Of a stretch of 54,252 nucleotides of DNA, positions 1 to 9,526 are shown piece after piece. The DNA is from Okeania sp. SIO2B3. Lineage in GTDB: Bacteria > Cyanobacteriota > Cyanobacteriia > Cyanobacteriales > Microcoleaceae. The position numbers were made by a program, and so were the translations under genes. Within the stretch, counting starts at the first letter, position 1. Every line of letters begins with the position of its first letter. The notes beneath the pieces are model-generated. The model did no database searches. It worked only from the letters and a program-made list of their open reading frames with translations, and had not been told where the DNA came from. The DNA lies in NCBI RefSeq assembly GCF_010672525.1, contig NZ_JAAHGH010000043.1, forward strand, positions 1 to 54,252. The letters are read 5' to 3'.

Positions 1-455
<455 letters not shown>

Positions 456-477
456 TTTCTAGTTGATTGATTGAATT

Positions 478-511
478 AAAAAAAGTCCTCTATTTGGAGG
501 GCTTTTTTTTT
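478..511 (+). terminator. Rho-independent terminator after psbA
   Basis: Stem arms AAAGTCCTC and GGAGGGCTTT pair around a short TATTT loop and run into nine T residues, 25 bp after the psbA stop. This is a textbook intrinsic terminator. Confidence 0.85.
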
Positions 512-984
512 GGTTAAAAGAAAGTTTAATGAGGGATGGATAACATTATTGCTTACTCTCAAAATCCCTTTTAACCTTTTCTTCCCTTCTGCCTTCTGCC
601 TTTCTTCTAAAAGAGGAGTAAATTCAGGATTAATAGCTTTAGGTATTCTTAGTAGTAAAATTGTTTGAGCTTTTCAACCTCCTGATTTGAGGAAAGATGT
701 TGAATTTTCTAGTTTTTTCGAGCCACAATTTCTGATTTGTTTTGTTTTTTTTACTTCCACTAGGAAATTAAGTTTAATTAATTATTTATTTTTCTATATT
801 ATTTAGTAGTTTTTTTTGCGAATAATTAACTTCATCAAAATCAGTTAGATAAATTTATTGAAAGTTTGTCAAACAAAAATTATCATAAAATTTGTTACTC
901 TTTGTTATTTACTGTCTACATGATGTCTATAATTGGGTAGATGCGGAGTGTCTTGTAAAAGATTATTCCAATACACTTTTTTTT
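512..984. other. Non-coding AT-rich spacer
   Basis: No credible gene is seen. A short frame that starts at 892 runs into the heptamer array and has no homology I recognise. The stretch is AT-rich with poly-T tracts; no element ends were found. Confidence 0.6.
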
Positions 985-1026
985 CCTTCTTCCTTCTTCC
1001 TTCTTCCTTCTTCCTTCTTCCTTCTT
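985..1026. repeat. Heptamer array CCTTCTT x6
   Basis: Six perfect copies of CCTTCTT stand end to end. On the strand of the neighbouring minus-strand gene (stop at 1058) it reads AAGAAGG and begins about 30 bp after that stop. It is one of a family of short tandem heptamers in this window. Confidence 0.95.
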
Positions 1027-1057
1027 CAAGCTCAAAGAGATTATTTAATTATTAAAA

Positions 1058-1393
1058 CTAAGTTCTTAAGCCAAGATTGGTTTCTAGAAATCTAACTTCA
1101 ATATTTGCAATTTGTTTGCCTATATCGTGAAAACCACTTAATTTTTTGATGTCATTGACATCATTTTCAGATTCTATATTCGCGAAAACACTGAGTTGAT
1201 TTAGAGCAGAATTTTTATCACTATTTTCGAGATAGTTATCTAGTAAAATTTGAAAATGTGCCATCAGCATTTTATTTGTTGTACATCGAATAATATCTTT
1301 GAGGTTGTCTACTGAAAGTTGCTGATTATGGTTATTGGGATCGATTTTAAACTCCTCGCAGATTTGCTCAATAACTATTTCTTGAATATTCAT
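1058..1393 (-). CDS. Hypothetical protein, 111 aa
   Basis: I do not recognise this protein. It is soluble, acidic in the first half and apparently all-helical (for example DNLKDIIRCTTNKMLMAHF near residues 29-47), with no signal peptide or membrane segment. The ATG at 1393 is preceded by a good ribosome site (AAGGAG, 8 nt spacing), which supports a real gene. It stands alone, divergent from the ribbon-helix-helix gene at 1639, and a heptamer array lies just past its stop. Confidence 0.7.
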   Translation of the reverse strand: MNIQEIVIEQICEEFKIDPNNHNQQLSVDNLKDIIRCTTNKMLMAHFQILLDNYLENSDKNSALNQLSVFANIESENDVNDIKKLSGFHDIGKQIANIEVRFLETNLGLRT

Positions 1394-1638
1394 TTTTATT
1401 TCTCCTTAATAATTGAGTTATTTGACTCAGATAGATAAAAATAGATAAAAAAAAGAGATTCAGTTTCTCAATTTACTGGTGAGTGAAGATACTTTTACCC
1501 TTATTTAACCTATTATTTGTATGATAGCCAAGGCTAGCAATGGATGTCAAGTATTTGTCTAGATAAACAAGTATAATTCTTAAACTCCGTATCCCCTGTT
1601 AAAATAAAATTTAGCAATGGCTAGCAAAGGTTAAAGGT

Positions 1639-1884
1639 ATGAAGAAACTAAGACCGAGAAACTCTGATGGGACATTTAAAGAAGACCCTGAAGCCTTGAC
1701 TAAAAAATCTATAGGTCTGAGGATTAGTAAAAAGAAGATGCCCAAATTAGAGAAAGTTGCGAAACAGAGCGGAAAGTCTACAACAGAAATTTGTAGACTG
1801 ATTATTGAGGAATGGCTTGATTCTCTTGAGTCTAAAGATGAGCAAAAAAAATCTATGATTTCTGAGGGAAAGTTACTGGCCTGA
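1639..1884 (+). CDS. Ribbon-helix-helix (CopG-like) DNA-binding protein, 81 aa
   Basis: Residues 23-62 fit a ribbon-helix-helix fold: a basic beta strand (KSIGLRISKKK) and two helices (MPKLEKVAKQSG, then STTEICRLIIEEWLDSL). Such proteins dimerise and bind operators, typically as plasmid copy-control, antitoxin or phage-type repressors. The N-terminus is strongly basic (KKLRPRNSDGTFK). An AAAGG lies close before the ATG. A second small DNA-binding gene begins 11 bp after the stop, so the two are probably co-transcribed. The fold is inferred from pattern, and the target is unknown. Confidence 0.7.
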   Translation: MKKLRPRNSDGTFKEDPEALTKKSIGLRISKKKMPKLEKVAKQSGKSTTEICRLIIEEWLDSLESKDEQKKSMISEGKLLA

Positions 1885-1895
1885 TTGGAGATTAT

Positions 1896-2096
1896 TTGTC
1901 CAATCAGGTAAATCAACCTCTCTCTTCAAAATATAGTCCTACAAAACTTCACAAACAAAGAGCTTTAGAACTTTATAGTGATGGGCTTAATTATCAGGAT
2001 ATAGCTGAAAAATTAGAGTTTGAGGGTTATAGAAATCGTAAGAATAACCCTTTTAGCCCTACTTCAATTAGGAAATGGATTAAAGATAGCAGTTAG
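1896..2096 (+). CDS. Small HTH protein resembling the recombinase-type helix-turn-helix, 66 aa
   Basis: The frame begins with TTG at 1896, with GGAG five bases upstream, which decides the start. Residues 19-63 (ALELYSDGLNYQDIAEKLEFEGYRN, then SPTSIRKWIKD) match the helix-turn-helix pattern of serine recombinases and related site-specific DNA-binding proteins, without any catalytic domain. It follows the ribbon-helix-helix gene by 11 bp, suggesting a two-gene regulatory module, perhaps left by a plasmid or phage. It could also be a fragment of a larger recombinase, but the start signal argues against simple decay. Confidence 0.6.
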   Translation: MSNQVNQPLSSKYSPTKLHKQRALELYSDGLNYQDIAEKLEFEGYRNRKNNPFSPTSIRKWIKDSS

Positions 2097-2157
2097 TAAT
2101 TGAGTTGTACTAACCATACTTTCAACAATTAATTATTAATTATTAATTATTAATTAT

Positions 2158-2393
2158 TACCTCTCCTTGAAAAGAAGAGGATTGACTAATAATGAAAATT
2201 TTTTCTCTCTTGGTCGATGGTGGGACAGCGAGGAGACCTCGCCATCCCACCCTACGGGAAGCTGCGAAGATAGAACTCCGTTCCGCTGTCGCGTTTCGCG
2301 TCAGCGTTGCGTTACGCCAGTTTTGCGAAGCAAAAGCAAACGACCGCTTGTTTCTCTTTTAAAAGAGAGGCTTTAAACCTTAATTATTCCGTA
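2158..2393. repeat. Dispersed repeat family A, copy 1
   Basis: The copy starts CTCTCCTTGAAAAGAAGAGG, passes through TTTTCTCTCTTGGTCGATGG, carries an inserted GC-rich palindromic patch at about 2275-2345 (GTCGCGTTTCGCGTCAGCG type), and ends GAGGCTTTAAACCTTAATTATTCCGT. Related copies lie at 5.5, 11.1, 12.4, 19.4, 23.0, 24.3, 30.2, 48.3 and 50.1 kb in both orientations. Confidence 0.75.
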
Positions 2394-2707
2394 AAAGAAA
2401 TAACTGAAGTGCAACTAAAAGTTTTATTATATTCTAATAATTATTTAGGCCGAACATGATATAGAAATCTGTGCAATACCTGTAAAATTTTGTGGAGCAT
2501 TCCGTCAGGAAACGCTTTTTAATTTACACGAAAAAATCTAAAATTCTTCCCGAAATTAAGCTGTATCATCATTAATTAATATATTTTTATACAATCGTAT
2601 ATTAAAGACTTCTATAGGAATTGCCATGACTACTCTTGACTTATGAAATATCTAAAACAACGGAATATTAATAATTAACTTTCCTTCTTCTTACTTCTTC
2701 CTTATGC

Positions 2708-3158
2708 TATAACGTAAGCATTCAGCTAGCTTGCGGTCAGCTATTAATTGTTTCACAAATAATAAATATACACTCTAAAATCAAGGTCAGTTTTTTCCAA
2801 TACTTTTAATTTTACTTAGGGCTTGCTGATTAAATCGAAAAGTATTTACAGATAAAGGTTTTAGCCTTTTTGGAGCCTTTAAAAAGTGCCTGGTTTTCAG
2901 CTCTTAATGCTCAAAAAGGAACGTATTTTAAGCAATATTTGGGCAGAAAAATCCCAAATTGACAATTGTTACTCCTAGCTCCTCGCTCATTCCCATTTCT
3001 CCTGTCTCCCCCTCCCCTCCACGGTCGGGCCTCGCGGGTGGGTTGTCTTCCCCTCCTGGGAGAGACCCGCGGGTGGGTTGTCTCCGACCCTCACCCATAA
3101 GACTTTTTCAGCAAACCCTACTTAAATATATCAATACTAATTTCTGATATAAAGGCAA
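2708..3158. repeat. Repeat family J, copy 1, split by an element
   Basis: Positions 2708-2818 plus 3119-3158 together match, in inverted orientation, the unbroken copy at 51884-52021. Shared landmarks are TTCAGCTAGCTTGCGG, TTTCACAAATAATAAATATA and TCAAGGTCAGTTTTTTCCAA. Element B1 lies in the middle, so this is the filled site and the 51.9-kb copy is the empty one. Confidence 0.85.
2819..3118. mobile_element. Non-autonomous inverted-repeat element B1 (300 bp)
   Basis: The ends are GGGCTTGCTG and CAGCAAACCC, an inverted pair with one mismatch, flanked on both sides by TACTTA (2813-2818 and 3119-3124). The uninterrupted site exists at 51.9 kb. There is no transposase frame, so it must be moved in trans. 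The interior carries CTCCTGTCTCC-like and GGGTGGGTTG-like patches shared with other family-B copies. Confidence 0.85.
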
Positions 3159-3246
3159 TTGAATGCAGACGCTATAACTGATAACTGAATTGACATAGGT
3201 TCAAATTTTTTGCTAAATCAAAAACAACTAATTAACCTAATAAATT

Positions 3247-4656
3247 TTACTTTATAGGCAACAATATTTCAAATTCAGTTCCTACTCCTGGAGTTGAATT
3301 AATATGTAACTTTCCCTGATGGTTATCAACAACAATTTGATAACTAATTGCCAGCCCTAAACCAGTACCTTTACCTACAGCTTTTGTAGTAAAAAATCTA
3401 TCAAAAATTTGCTTTTGAATTTCGTAGGGAATACCAGGACCATTATCAACGATACGAATTGAGAGCCAACCATAAATTGCTTGAGTTTCTTTAGTAGGAA
3501 TCACACTACCTTTCACTTCATAAATAGAATTTAATTCTATGTCATTAGCAGATTTATCCACATTTTGAGCTGTATTTTTAGATAAACTTTTAACTTCAGT
3601 ATGAATCCATATTTTACCAGTTCTACTATCAGTTTCTTTTTCTTGATATTCTTCTAGAGCATCAAGAGCATTCGTAATCAAGTTCATAAAAACTTGACTA
3701 ACTTGACCAGAATGACACAAAATCAACGGTAAATCCCCATAATTTTTAATAATTTCAACTCCACTAATCTTCCAACGATTCTTTAAAATTAATAGAGTAC
3801 CATCCAAACATTCATTAATATTTGTTTCTTTGTGTTTAGTACCTTCCATGTGAGAAAAATTGCGGAGACTACTAACCAGTTGCATCATCCGGTCAGCCGA
3901 AATTTCTATACTATTCATCATCTCCAAATAATCCTGTTTAACAAATTCAAAATCAATATCTTCTTTTAAATCTTCAACTTCTTTTATCGGTTCAGGAATA
4001 TTTTTATCATAAGTATTAATCAATTTAAGAAAGTCTTGATAATAACCAGACATAAACTTAGAATTACCTGCCACACAATTAATTGGATTTCTCAATTCAT
4101 GGGCTAAACCTGCCACCATTTGCCCTAACATTACAAGTTTCTCAGTTTGAATTAGTTGTGCTTGAGTTTGTTTCTGTAATAAATCTTTAGCAAGTTGATG
4201 AATATAAGATTGGGCAATCAGTAACTTTTGAGTTTCTAAGACTTGATAATCTTCTGGAGAATTTTCTACAATAACTGGTTCATAAATAAATTCTTGAGGT
4301 CTCTTTACTGCTTTATCAGCAGCATCCACAATAGGTGTATCTCCTGGGAAGATTAATAATTCATACTTAATAAAGTCGTATAAGACCTTAACAGAACGAT
4401 TTAAAAAAATTTCTCTTCCATATTGGCGGCTCAACGTTTTGATAAATTGCTGTTGAGAAATCATACCAATGAATCTACCAGAACTTGTTAAAATAATACC
4501 TGGAAGTAGAGGATTTTCTTCAAAAAATTTAGCTAATCTAATTCCTGATTCATCAATTTCAACTCGGATACTATGAAGTGGTAAATCTTTTACAGTGGAG
4601 CCTAAATCAAGATGGTTATTTAAGTAAGGAAACATAGGTAGTAAAGAATAATTCAT
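3247..4656 (-). CDS. Sensor histidine kinase with N-terminal CBS-like region
   Basis: This is a 469-residue cytoplasmic kinase with no membrane segment. Residues about 15-135 resemble a CBS-type ligand domain (LLPGIILTSSGRFIGMIS). A coiled linker (140-180) leads to the H-box GLAHELRNPI with the phospho-acceptor His186. The ATP lid follows: N-box MNLITNALDAL (about 324-334), G1 DNGPGIP (404-410), FFTTK and G2 GTGLGLAIS (430-438). All catalytic motifs are intact. It should autophosphorylate and pass phosphate to a response regulator not encoded nearby. The architecture after the H-box is the same as in the tandem kinases at 25-28 kb. A broken PAS-domain gene lies just upstream on the same strand. 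Confidence 0.9.
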   Translation of the reverse strand: MNYSLLPMFPYLNNHLDLGSTVKDLPLHSIRVEIDESGIRLAKFFEENPLLPGIILTSSGRFIGMISQQQFIKTLSRQYGREIFLNRSVKVLYDFIKYELLIFPGDTPIVDAADKAVKRPQEFIYEPVIVENSPEDYQVLETQKLLIAQSYIHQLAKDLLQKQTQAQLIQTEKLVMLGQMVAGLAHELRNPINCVAGNSKFMSGYYQDFLKLINTYDKNIPEPIKEVEDLKEDIDFEFVKQDYLEMMNSIEISADRMMQLVSSLRNFSHMEGTKHKETNINECLDGTLLILKNRWKISGVEIIKNYGDLPLILCHSGQVSQVFMNLITNALDALEEYQEKETDSRTGKIWIHTEVKSLSKNTAQNVDKSANDIELNSIYEVKGSVIPTKETQAIYGWLSIRIVDNGPGIPYEIQKQIFDRFFTTKAVGKGTGLGLAISYQIVVDNHQGKLHINSTPGVGTEFEILLPIK

Positions 4657-4689
4657 GACTATTGTAAAATTTGAGTAATTTGTTCTGAA

Positions 4690-5056
4690 ATCCTTTTAGC
4701 TAAGATGCCGAACTAATTCAAATACACTTCTAGATGAAGCAATAACTGGTAAATCTTGATGGTTTTCTGATGCCCAAATTATTTACATTAATTCACTAAA
4801 AGCATTACCAAATCAGTAATTATTAACTGAGGATAAAAAACCTGAATTTGCTCCTAACCCTGTTTAGCATTGCTGACCTCTATCACCTTGAAACCAAGTA
4901 GACAATTTCTGAGTCAGAATATCCCAAAATTGCTTTTCAGTTTATGGAATAAAATATTTAGTTTGTCTTGAGGTTCCAATCAAATATGCCGTTGCCTGTT
5001 TTTTGAAGAGCTAATTGCCAAGATTCTTGAATATTCTGGTCTACAGATATAAACAT
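4690..5056 (-). pseudogene. PAS-domain gene remnant
   Basis: Reading the minus strand from an ATG at 5056 gives 32 residues ending QKTGNGIFDWNLKTN and then a stop at 4958. A few bases on, KAILGYSDSEI appears. WQLAL, TGNGIFDWNL and KxxLGYSDSEI are hallmark pieces of a PAS fold in order, now separated by stops and small shifts. A further open piece (LPVIASSRSVFELVRHL, about 4700-4790) runs toward the kinase start. I infer that a PAS-containing signalling gene decayed here, perhaps once part of the downstream kinase operon. Confidence 0.5.
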
Positions 5057-5477
5057 ATTTTACAAAAATTATAAACTATGTATTTTTGTATTTTACTTCA
5101 AATTCAGTATTTATACTAGGCTAACATCTAAAATTTCTAAGTTTATTGATAGTTTTCATCATATCCTTAACCTTTCCTTTACCTAAAAATAATCTTGATC
5201 TTTATTTTTATCAAATTATCTTGAGCTATTTATCTCTACATAATTATCCATAAAAATTTATTTATATATGATAATCTCAGACAATTTATAGCTATTTTCA
5301 ATAAAAAAAAGTATTAGATATCTCTAAATATAAATGAATATTATTAGCTAAATAGTATTGATTATTAATAAAATTATTTAGAGTTACTTAATTCGCAAAA
5401 TAGAGTAATATCAAATCAGTTTAATTCGGTAAAAAAAAATGTTCCATCTTCAACCATTACCAAATAATTAATAATTA
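5057..5477. other. Non-coding AT-rich spacer
   Basis: Very AT-rich DNA without a supportable gene or clear inverted-repeat element. It ends in TAATTAATAATTAA-type simple sequence that often flanks family A copies. Confidence 0.5.
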
Positions 5478-5680
5478 ATAATTAAATAATTCGCGCCTTG
5501 AAGCCTCTCCTTTTAAGGGGAAAAAAAGGAGTCGTTTGCTTCGCAACGCTGTCGCGTTTCGCGTCAGCGGAACGGAGTTCTCTCTTCGTAGCTTCCCGCA
5601 GGGTGGGATGGCTCCGAAACCTGCGCCATATCCAATCGACCAAGAAAAGAAAATATTCCTGATATTCAATTCCGTAACGG
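5478..5680. repeat. Dispersed repeat family A, copy 2 (inverted)
   Basis: It has the family landmarks in reverse order: GAAGCCTCTCCTTTTAAGGG, a nested GC-rich palindromic patch (TCGCGTTTCGCGTCAGCGG), GGTGGGATGGCTCCGAAACC, then CCAATCGACCAAGAAAAG. The frames across it are by-products of the repeat. Confidence 0.75.
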
Positions 5681-6028
5681 TTAAAACCCGAGGTAATTAT
5701 CAATTATCAATTAATGAACAAATATCTCCCCATCTGCCCATCTCCCCATCTAATTACACCGATGCTACCGGATTTGATATAAGATTTCTTGTTTGCACCA
5801 GCTACATCAAATACTTCTTAAGAAAAAATTTTGCCATTGTGTTTTCCATAAGTAATACCTAAGATTTGACTTTTGACTTCTTTTTTTTAAATTTTGGCTC
5901 AGATGAGTAATCTCAACAATTAGATTTAAGATTCATACTAAATCCGGTTTCGATCGACACTATAGTGCTTAAAGGTAAAGGGTCAGCAGCAAATTCAGAT
6001 GCTAACCCTAATTTATTCCTATCTAGAA

Positions 6029-6056
6029 AGGTTTGGCTCCAAACCTGCTATTTTTT
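6029..6056 (+). terminator. Possible intrinsic terminator or attenuator before murI
   Basis: AGGTTTGG and CCAAACCT form a perfect inverted repeat (6029-6046) followed by GCTATTTTTT. It would end transcripts from upstream or attenuate murI. Because it overlaps a possible TTG start at 6033, it also favours the later ATG for murI. Confidence 0.4.
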
Positions 6057-6074
6057 GTCAATTCTATTGTAACA

Positions 6075-6977
6075 ATGACAAATATTTTTTATCAATTTAA
6101 TAAGGGTAAATATATTACCTCTTACCCAGGGAAAACTCAATTTAGACAACTACAAAGATATCCAATTGGCATCTTTGATAGTGGTGTGGGTGGAATTGGT
6201 GTCTTAAAAGAATCATATCGCCAACTCTCCAGAGAGACCTTTATATATTTTGCCGATACAGCACGACTCCCCTATGGTACAAAATCTCAGACAGATATCG
6301 TAAGATTTGTACGTCAAGTGCTAACATGGATGCAAAATCAAGGCGTAAAAATGGCGATCGTTGCCTGCAATACTGCTACTGCTGCAGCAATAGATCGAGT
6401 AGCAGTTGAATACAATTTTCCCATTATTGGTATGATTGAACCTGGTGCAAATACAGTTGTCAACAGAGGTAGCAAAAAAATAGGTGTCATCGCCACTCGA
6501 CAGACAGTCAACAGCAATGCTTATCTGAATACTATTCTTAAATTAGATCCTTCAGTTTTGGTATTTCAAGTAGGAGCACCTGCTTTAGTACCATTAATTG
6601 AAGAAGGTCGCATTAATGATGTGTATACTTTTGAAGTAGTGCGACAATATCTTGAATCCCTAATTGTACAACAGATAGATACCCTGATCTTAGGTTGTAC
6701 TCACTATCCCCATCTACTTCATTTCTTTAGACAAATTTTAGGTAATTCAGTCCAAATAGTAGACCCTGCCATCGCTGTTGTTAGCACTGCTGCTCGGGAG
6801 CTTCAACGTTTGGGGATATCAAGCGATCGCCCTCCGCACTGTACTAACTTCTATGTCAGTGGTAACCCAGAAGAATTTGCCAAAAAGGTGCAACTATTTC
6901 TGGGTTTTACTCCGACAGTAGAGCAAGTTTGTTTAGAAGTGGAAAGAGTAAAAGTTCAATCTGAATCTGTAGCTTGA
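6075..6977 (+). CDS. murI: Glutamate racemase
   Basis: MurI converts L-glutamate to D-glutamate for peptidoglycan precursors in the cytoplasm. Seen here are IGIFDSGVGG with the first acidic residue (Asp35), ACNTATA with catalytic Cys98, and LGCTHYPH with the second catalytic Cys208 and its His. From this ATG the protein has 300 residues; the 20-30 residues before RYPIGIFDSG are longer than in most racemases. The frame is open back to a TTG at 6033, but that codon lies inside a hairpin, so I chose the ATG; neither has a clear ribosome site. It is a single-gene unit flanked by spacers. Confidence 0.93.
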   Translation: MTNIFYQFNKGKYITSYPGKTQFRQLQRYPIGIFDSGVGGIGVLKESYRQLSRETFIYFADTARLPYGTKSQTDIVRFVRQVLTWMQNQGVKMAIVACNTATAAAIDRVAVEYNFPIIGMIEPGANTVVNRGSKKIGVIATRQTVNSNAYLNTILKLDPSVLVFQVGAPALVPLIEEGRINDVYTFEVVRQYLESLIVQQIDTLILGCTHYPHLLHFFRQILGNSVQIVDPAIAVVSTAARELQRLGISSDRPPHCTNFYVSGNPEEFAKKVQLFLGFTPTVEQVCLEVERVKVQSESVA

Positions 6978-7647
6978 CTTATATAGCAGGAAACAGACAA
7001 CAGGGAACAGCTCATCTGTGGGAAAAGTATTTCTAATACTATTGAAGAAATAATTGATGTATCTAGTTAGGGAGTAGGGAATATAGGGAAATAATTGATT
7101 TAATTGTTGATTATTGGAGATGTATATTTATCTACTTACAGCACTTTTGAGGAAGCGTGAGGTACAGTTGAATACTAATCTCTATTCCCTATTCCCTCAA
7201 CCCGTAAAACTTTGTACCTCTTGAAAATATCCTTTTTATTTGGCGCTATTTATGAGACTTAAATTGTATTCAGCAGCGTCAAATATTTTTTTTATAGTAA
7301 AGAAATAGTTGCTTAGGGCAATAGTCAAAGGTAAAACGAAACGGTTAACAGAAAATAGGGAATAAAAAATGTCCCAAGTATCTCTTTCCCTGCAATAGTA
7401 GAAAAAGGTGAGTTTGCGTAAGTCCTGTAATTAAGATTAATATCAGACACGCGCTTCAGCAACGCCTTTTAGACATTATTTCTATTTTGTCCCATTTTAA
7501 TTTAGCCTTAATTAGTTGATTTGAATCAAGTTCAATTAGTTTATACGTATCAAAACTAGGCAAAAATATATCCTATCTATTCACAAATTGTATTTGTTAT
7601 GCTAAACTCTTGTGGATAAATCTGGTCATTACTGAGGAAAAAAATTT
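6978..7647. other. Non-coding spacer with degenerate repeats
   Basis: No gene is seen. Around 7050-7130 there is a degenerate family-K-like piece (AATAATTGAT and ATTATTGGAGATGT). Around 7455-7480 there is a CAGCAACGCC end like that of element D. The ribosome site of the next gene lies at 7634-7638. Confidence 0.45.
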
Positions 7648-9012
7648 ATGGCTGATATTACAGTTTTAGTTCAGAACGTAGCTTCTGGAACAGATGAAAG
7701 TAGTGTATTCTTCTCCGAGATGTGGGTAGGATTTCAGGATGGAAACTTTGATCTTTTTAATTCAGCAAATCCAAGTGAAGCTGCTACTCCTGGTTTGGAA
7801 AGGTTAGCTGAAGATGCTATTATTGAACCAACACCTGACTTTGACACTACTTTATCTACTGAATTTGACGATAGTGGAGCTGGTACTGTTCAAGGAATAG
7901 TTCAAGGGCCAGTTCTTGAGGGGAGCGATTTTAGGAACTTTCGCCAAGGAGACATTGGTGTTGCCCAATTTACTGTGGATGAAGATGCTGACAGCAGTAG
8001 CTACTTTAGTTATGCTTCCATGATCCTGCCTAGTAATGATGCTTTCATTGGTAATGGCAATCCCGTTGCTTTTGAGATTTTTGATGAGGATGGTGATTTC
8101 TTAGGAGCTGATTTTGTTGTTGATGGACAGGGAGTTTGGGATGCAGGAACAGAACAAAATGACGAAGAACCTGACAATACAGCAGCGCTAGGTCAAACAG
8201 TTCCAGATACAGGAGTAGATGAAGATGGAACTGTTTTATTACACCCTGGTTTTATTGGCAGTGTGCGAGAAGGTAGCGACGAAGAAGGGAATATTTTACA
8301 AGCACGTCCTGACGCTGATTTCACAACAGAAGATGATGGTGAAGGTAATGAAATAGCGCGCATCAGTGTTTTACAAAATACGGTAGGTAGTTCTGACAGC
8401 GAGCTTATCAACGGTTTCGAGACAGAGGATTTTCTCTCCGGTCTTGGAGGTGATGATACTTTAAATGGTCTTGGTGGAAGAGACTGGTTAGTTGGTGGTG
8501 GAGGTAACGACCTGCTCAGAGGTGGTGATGACGATGATATTTTGGCAGGTCGGATTGGAAACGATATTCTACTTGGCGGTGATGGTGATGATATTTTAAG
8601 TGGTGGTCAAGGTCGCGATCGCATCAATGGTGGTGCTGGTAACGATACTTTAACTGGTGGTGCGAGTATTGACCGCTTTATCTTCAACACTAATGATACA
8701 TTTTCGACGGATGATTTAGGTATAGATACAATTACTGATTTCAATCAAGGGCAAGACTTGATACTCCTTGACCTGAGTACTTTTGCTGCTATCACAAGTG
8801 ATGCTGGAGAAGGATTTAGTGTTGATGGCGAATTTGCTGTGGTTGAATCGGATGAAGCTGCTGCTACTTCTGAAGCTTTAATTGTTCACAGTACAGAAGC
8901 TGGTAATTTGTTCTATAATCCAAATGGCGCTGCAGAAGGTTTTGGTAACGGTGCTCAATTTGCTAATGTACTTCCTGCTTTAACTGCAGACGACTTTGTT
9001 TTGCGAGCTTAG
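7648..9012 (+). CDS. Secreted spondin-domain / RTX calcium-binding protein
   Basis: This acidic 454-residue protein has two parts. Residues 1-about 165 resemble the spondin_N fold found in bacterial surface proteins ([20 protein letters not shown], then [11 protein letters not shown]). Residues about 255-345 hold RTX nonapeptides of the GGxGxDxLx type ([25 protein letters not shown]) that bind calcium. The last 110 residues have the [17 protein letters not shown] pattern typical of RTX C-termini, where the type I export signal sits. There is no N-terminal signal peptide, as expected for type I secretion. Start: GAGGA lies nine bases before the ATG. No exporter genes are adjacent. It could serve in the sheath or cell surface; this is inference. 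Confidence 0.85.
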   Translation: MADITVLVQNVASGTDESSVFFSEMWVGFQDGNFDLFNSANPSEAATPGLERLAEDAIIEPTPDFDTTLSTEFDDSGAGTVQGIVQGPVLEGSDFRNFRQGDIGVAQFTVDEDADSSSYFSYASMILPSNDAFIGNGNPVAFEIFDEDGDFLGADFVVDGQGVWDAGTEQNDEEPDNTAALGQTVPDTGVDEDGTVLLHPGFIGSVREGSDEEGNILQARPDADFTTEDDGEGNEIARISVLQNTVGSSDSELINGFETEDFLSGLGGDDTLNGLGGRDWLVGGGGNDLLRGGDDDDILAGRIGNDILLGGDGDDILSGGQGRDRINGGAGNDTLTGGASIDRFIFNTNDTFSTDDLGIDTITDFNQGQDLILLDLSTFAAITSDAGEGFSVDGEFAVVESDEAAATSEALIVHSTEAGNLFYNPNGAAEGFGNGAQFANVLPALTADDFVLRA

Positions 9013-9115
9013 TTCCCATTTGTTCCTAACTTATAAGCAATGCTAGAGGGCAGGTTTTTAGAACTCGATCGCGCTTAAGTTAAAGCTTTCGGTTCAACCT
9101 GCCCCTACATTTTTT

Positions 9116-9357
9116 GGCGTTGCTGAATTGAAGTATGAATGCGCGATTGTTTGGTTCTGGTCCACGCCCCCGCGCATCCCCCATTCAACAAAAAGCGCAG
9201 CATCCTCTGGCTTCCCATCGTTCAAAAGCGCAGCATCCTCTGGCTTCCCCCTTTCTAAGGGGGACGGGAGGGGGATTAAGGGGGACTTTTAGAGTTTTAT
9301 TCCCCCCAAAATTGGGGGGCTAGGGGGGCTTGCATCATACCTAGAATCAGCAACGCC
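9116..9357. mobile_element. Inverted-repeat element D (242 bp)
   Basis: GGCGTTGCTGA at the left and TCAGCAACGCC at the right are perfect inverses, flanked by an 8-bp duplication CATTTTTT (9108-9115 and 9358-9365). Inside are two copies of AAAGCGCAGCATCCTCTGGC about 35 bp apart and a CCCCCCAAAATTGGGGGG palindrome. It has no transposase frame. Confidence 0.75.
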
Positions 9358-9375
9358 CATTTTTTTTAACCTTTA

Positions 9376-9469
9376 CAGGACTTACGCATAAGGTACGAAA
9401 AATTAGGATTTGAGATTGCTTTCCTGTAGGTCGCTTGGGACGGAAATACTTTGTACTGCGTAAGTCCTA
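9376..9469. mobile_element. Element of family C, divergent copy C1
   Basis: The ends AGGACTTACGCA and TGCGTAAGTCCT are family C termini, but the interior differs from the 89-bp core copies at 13.35, 19.73 and 50.0 kb. The flanks CTTTA and TTTTA are a near-match 5-bp duplication. Confidence 0.65.
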
Positions 9470-9526
9470 TTTTAATTAGACCTACCTACTTACCTCTAAA
9501 TTTAACTTTTGTTTATTCGTGTAATT

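Noticed and set aside
892-1095. 67-codon plus-strand frame
   Set aside because: Its centre is the CCTTCTT array and it has no ribosome site.
2167-2376. 69-codon frame with Cys and Arg
   Set aside because: It lies wholly inside dispersed repeat family A.
6033-6074. Upstream TTG start for murI
   Set aside because: The codon lies inside a hairpin with a T-run and the added residues are not family-like; the ATG at 6075 is preferred.
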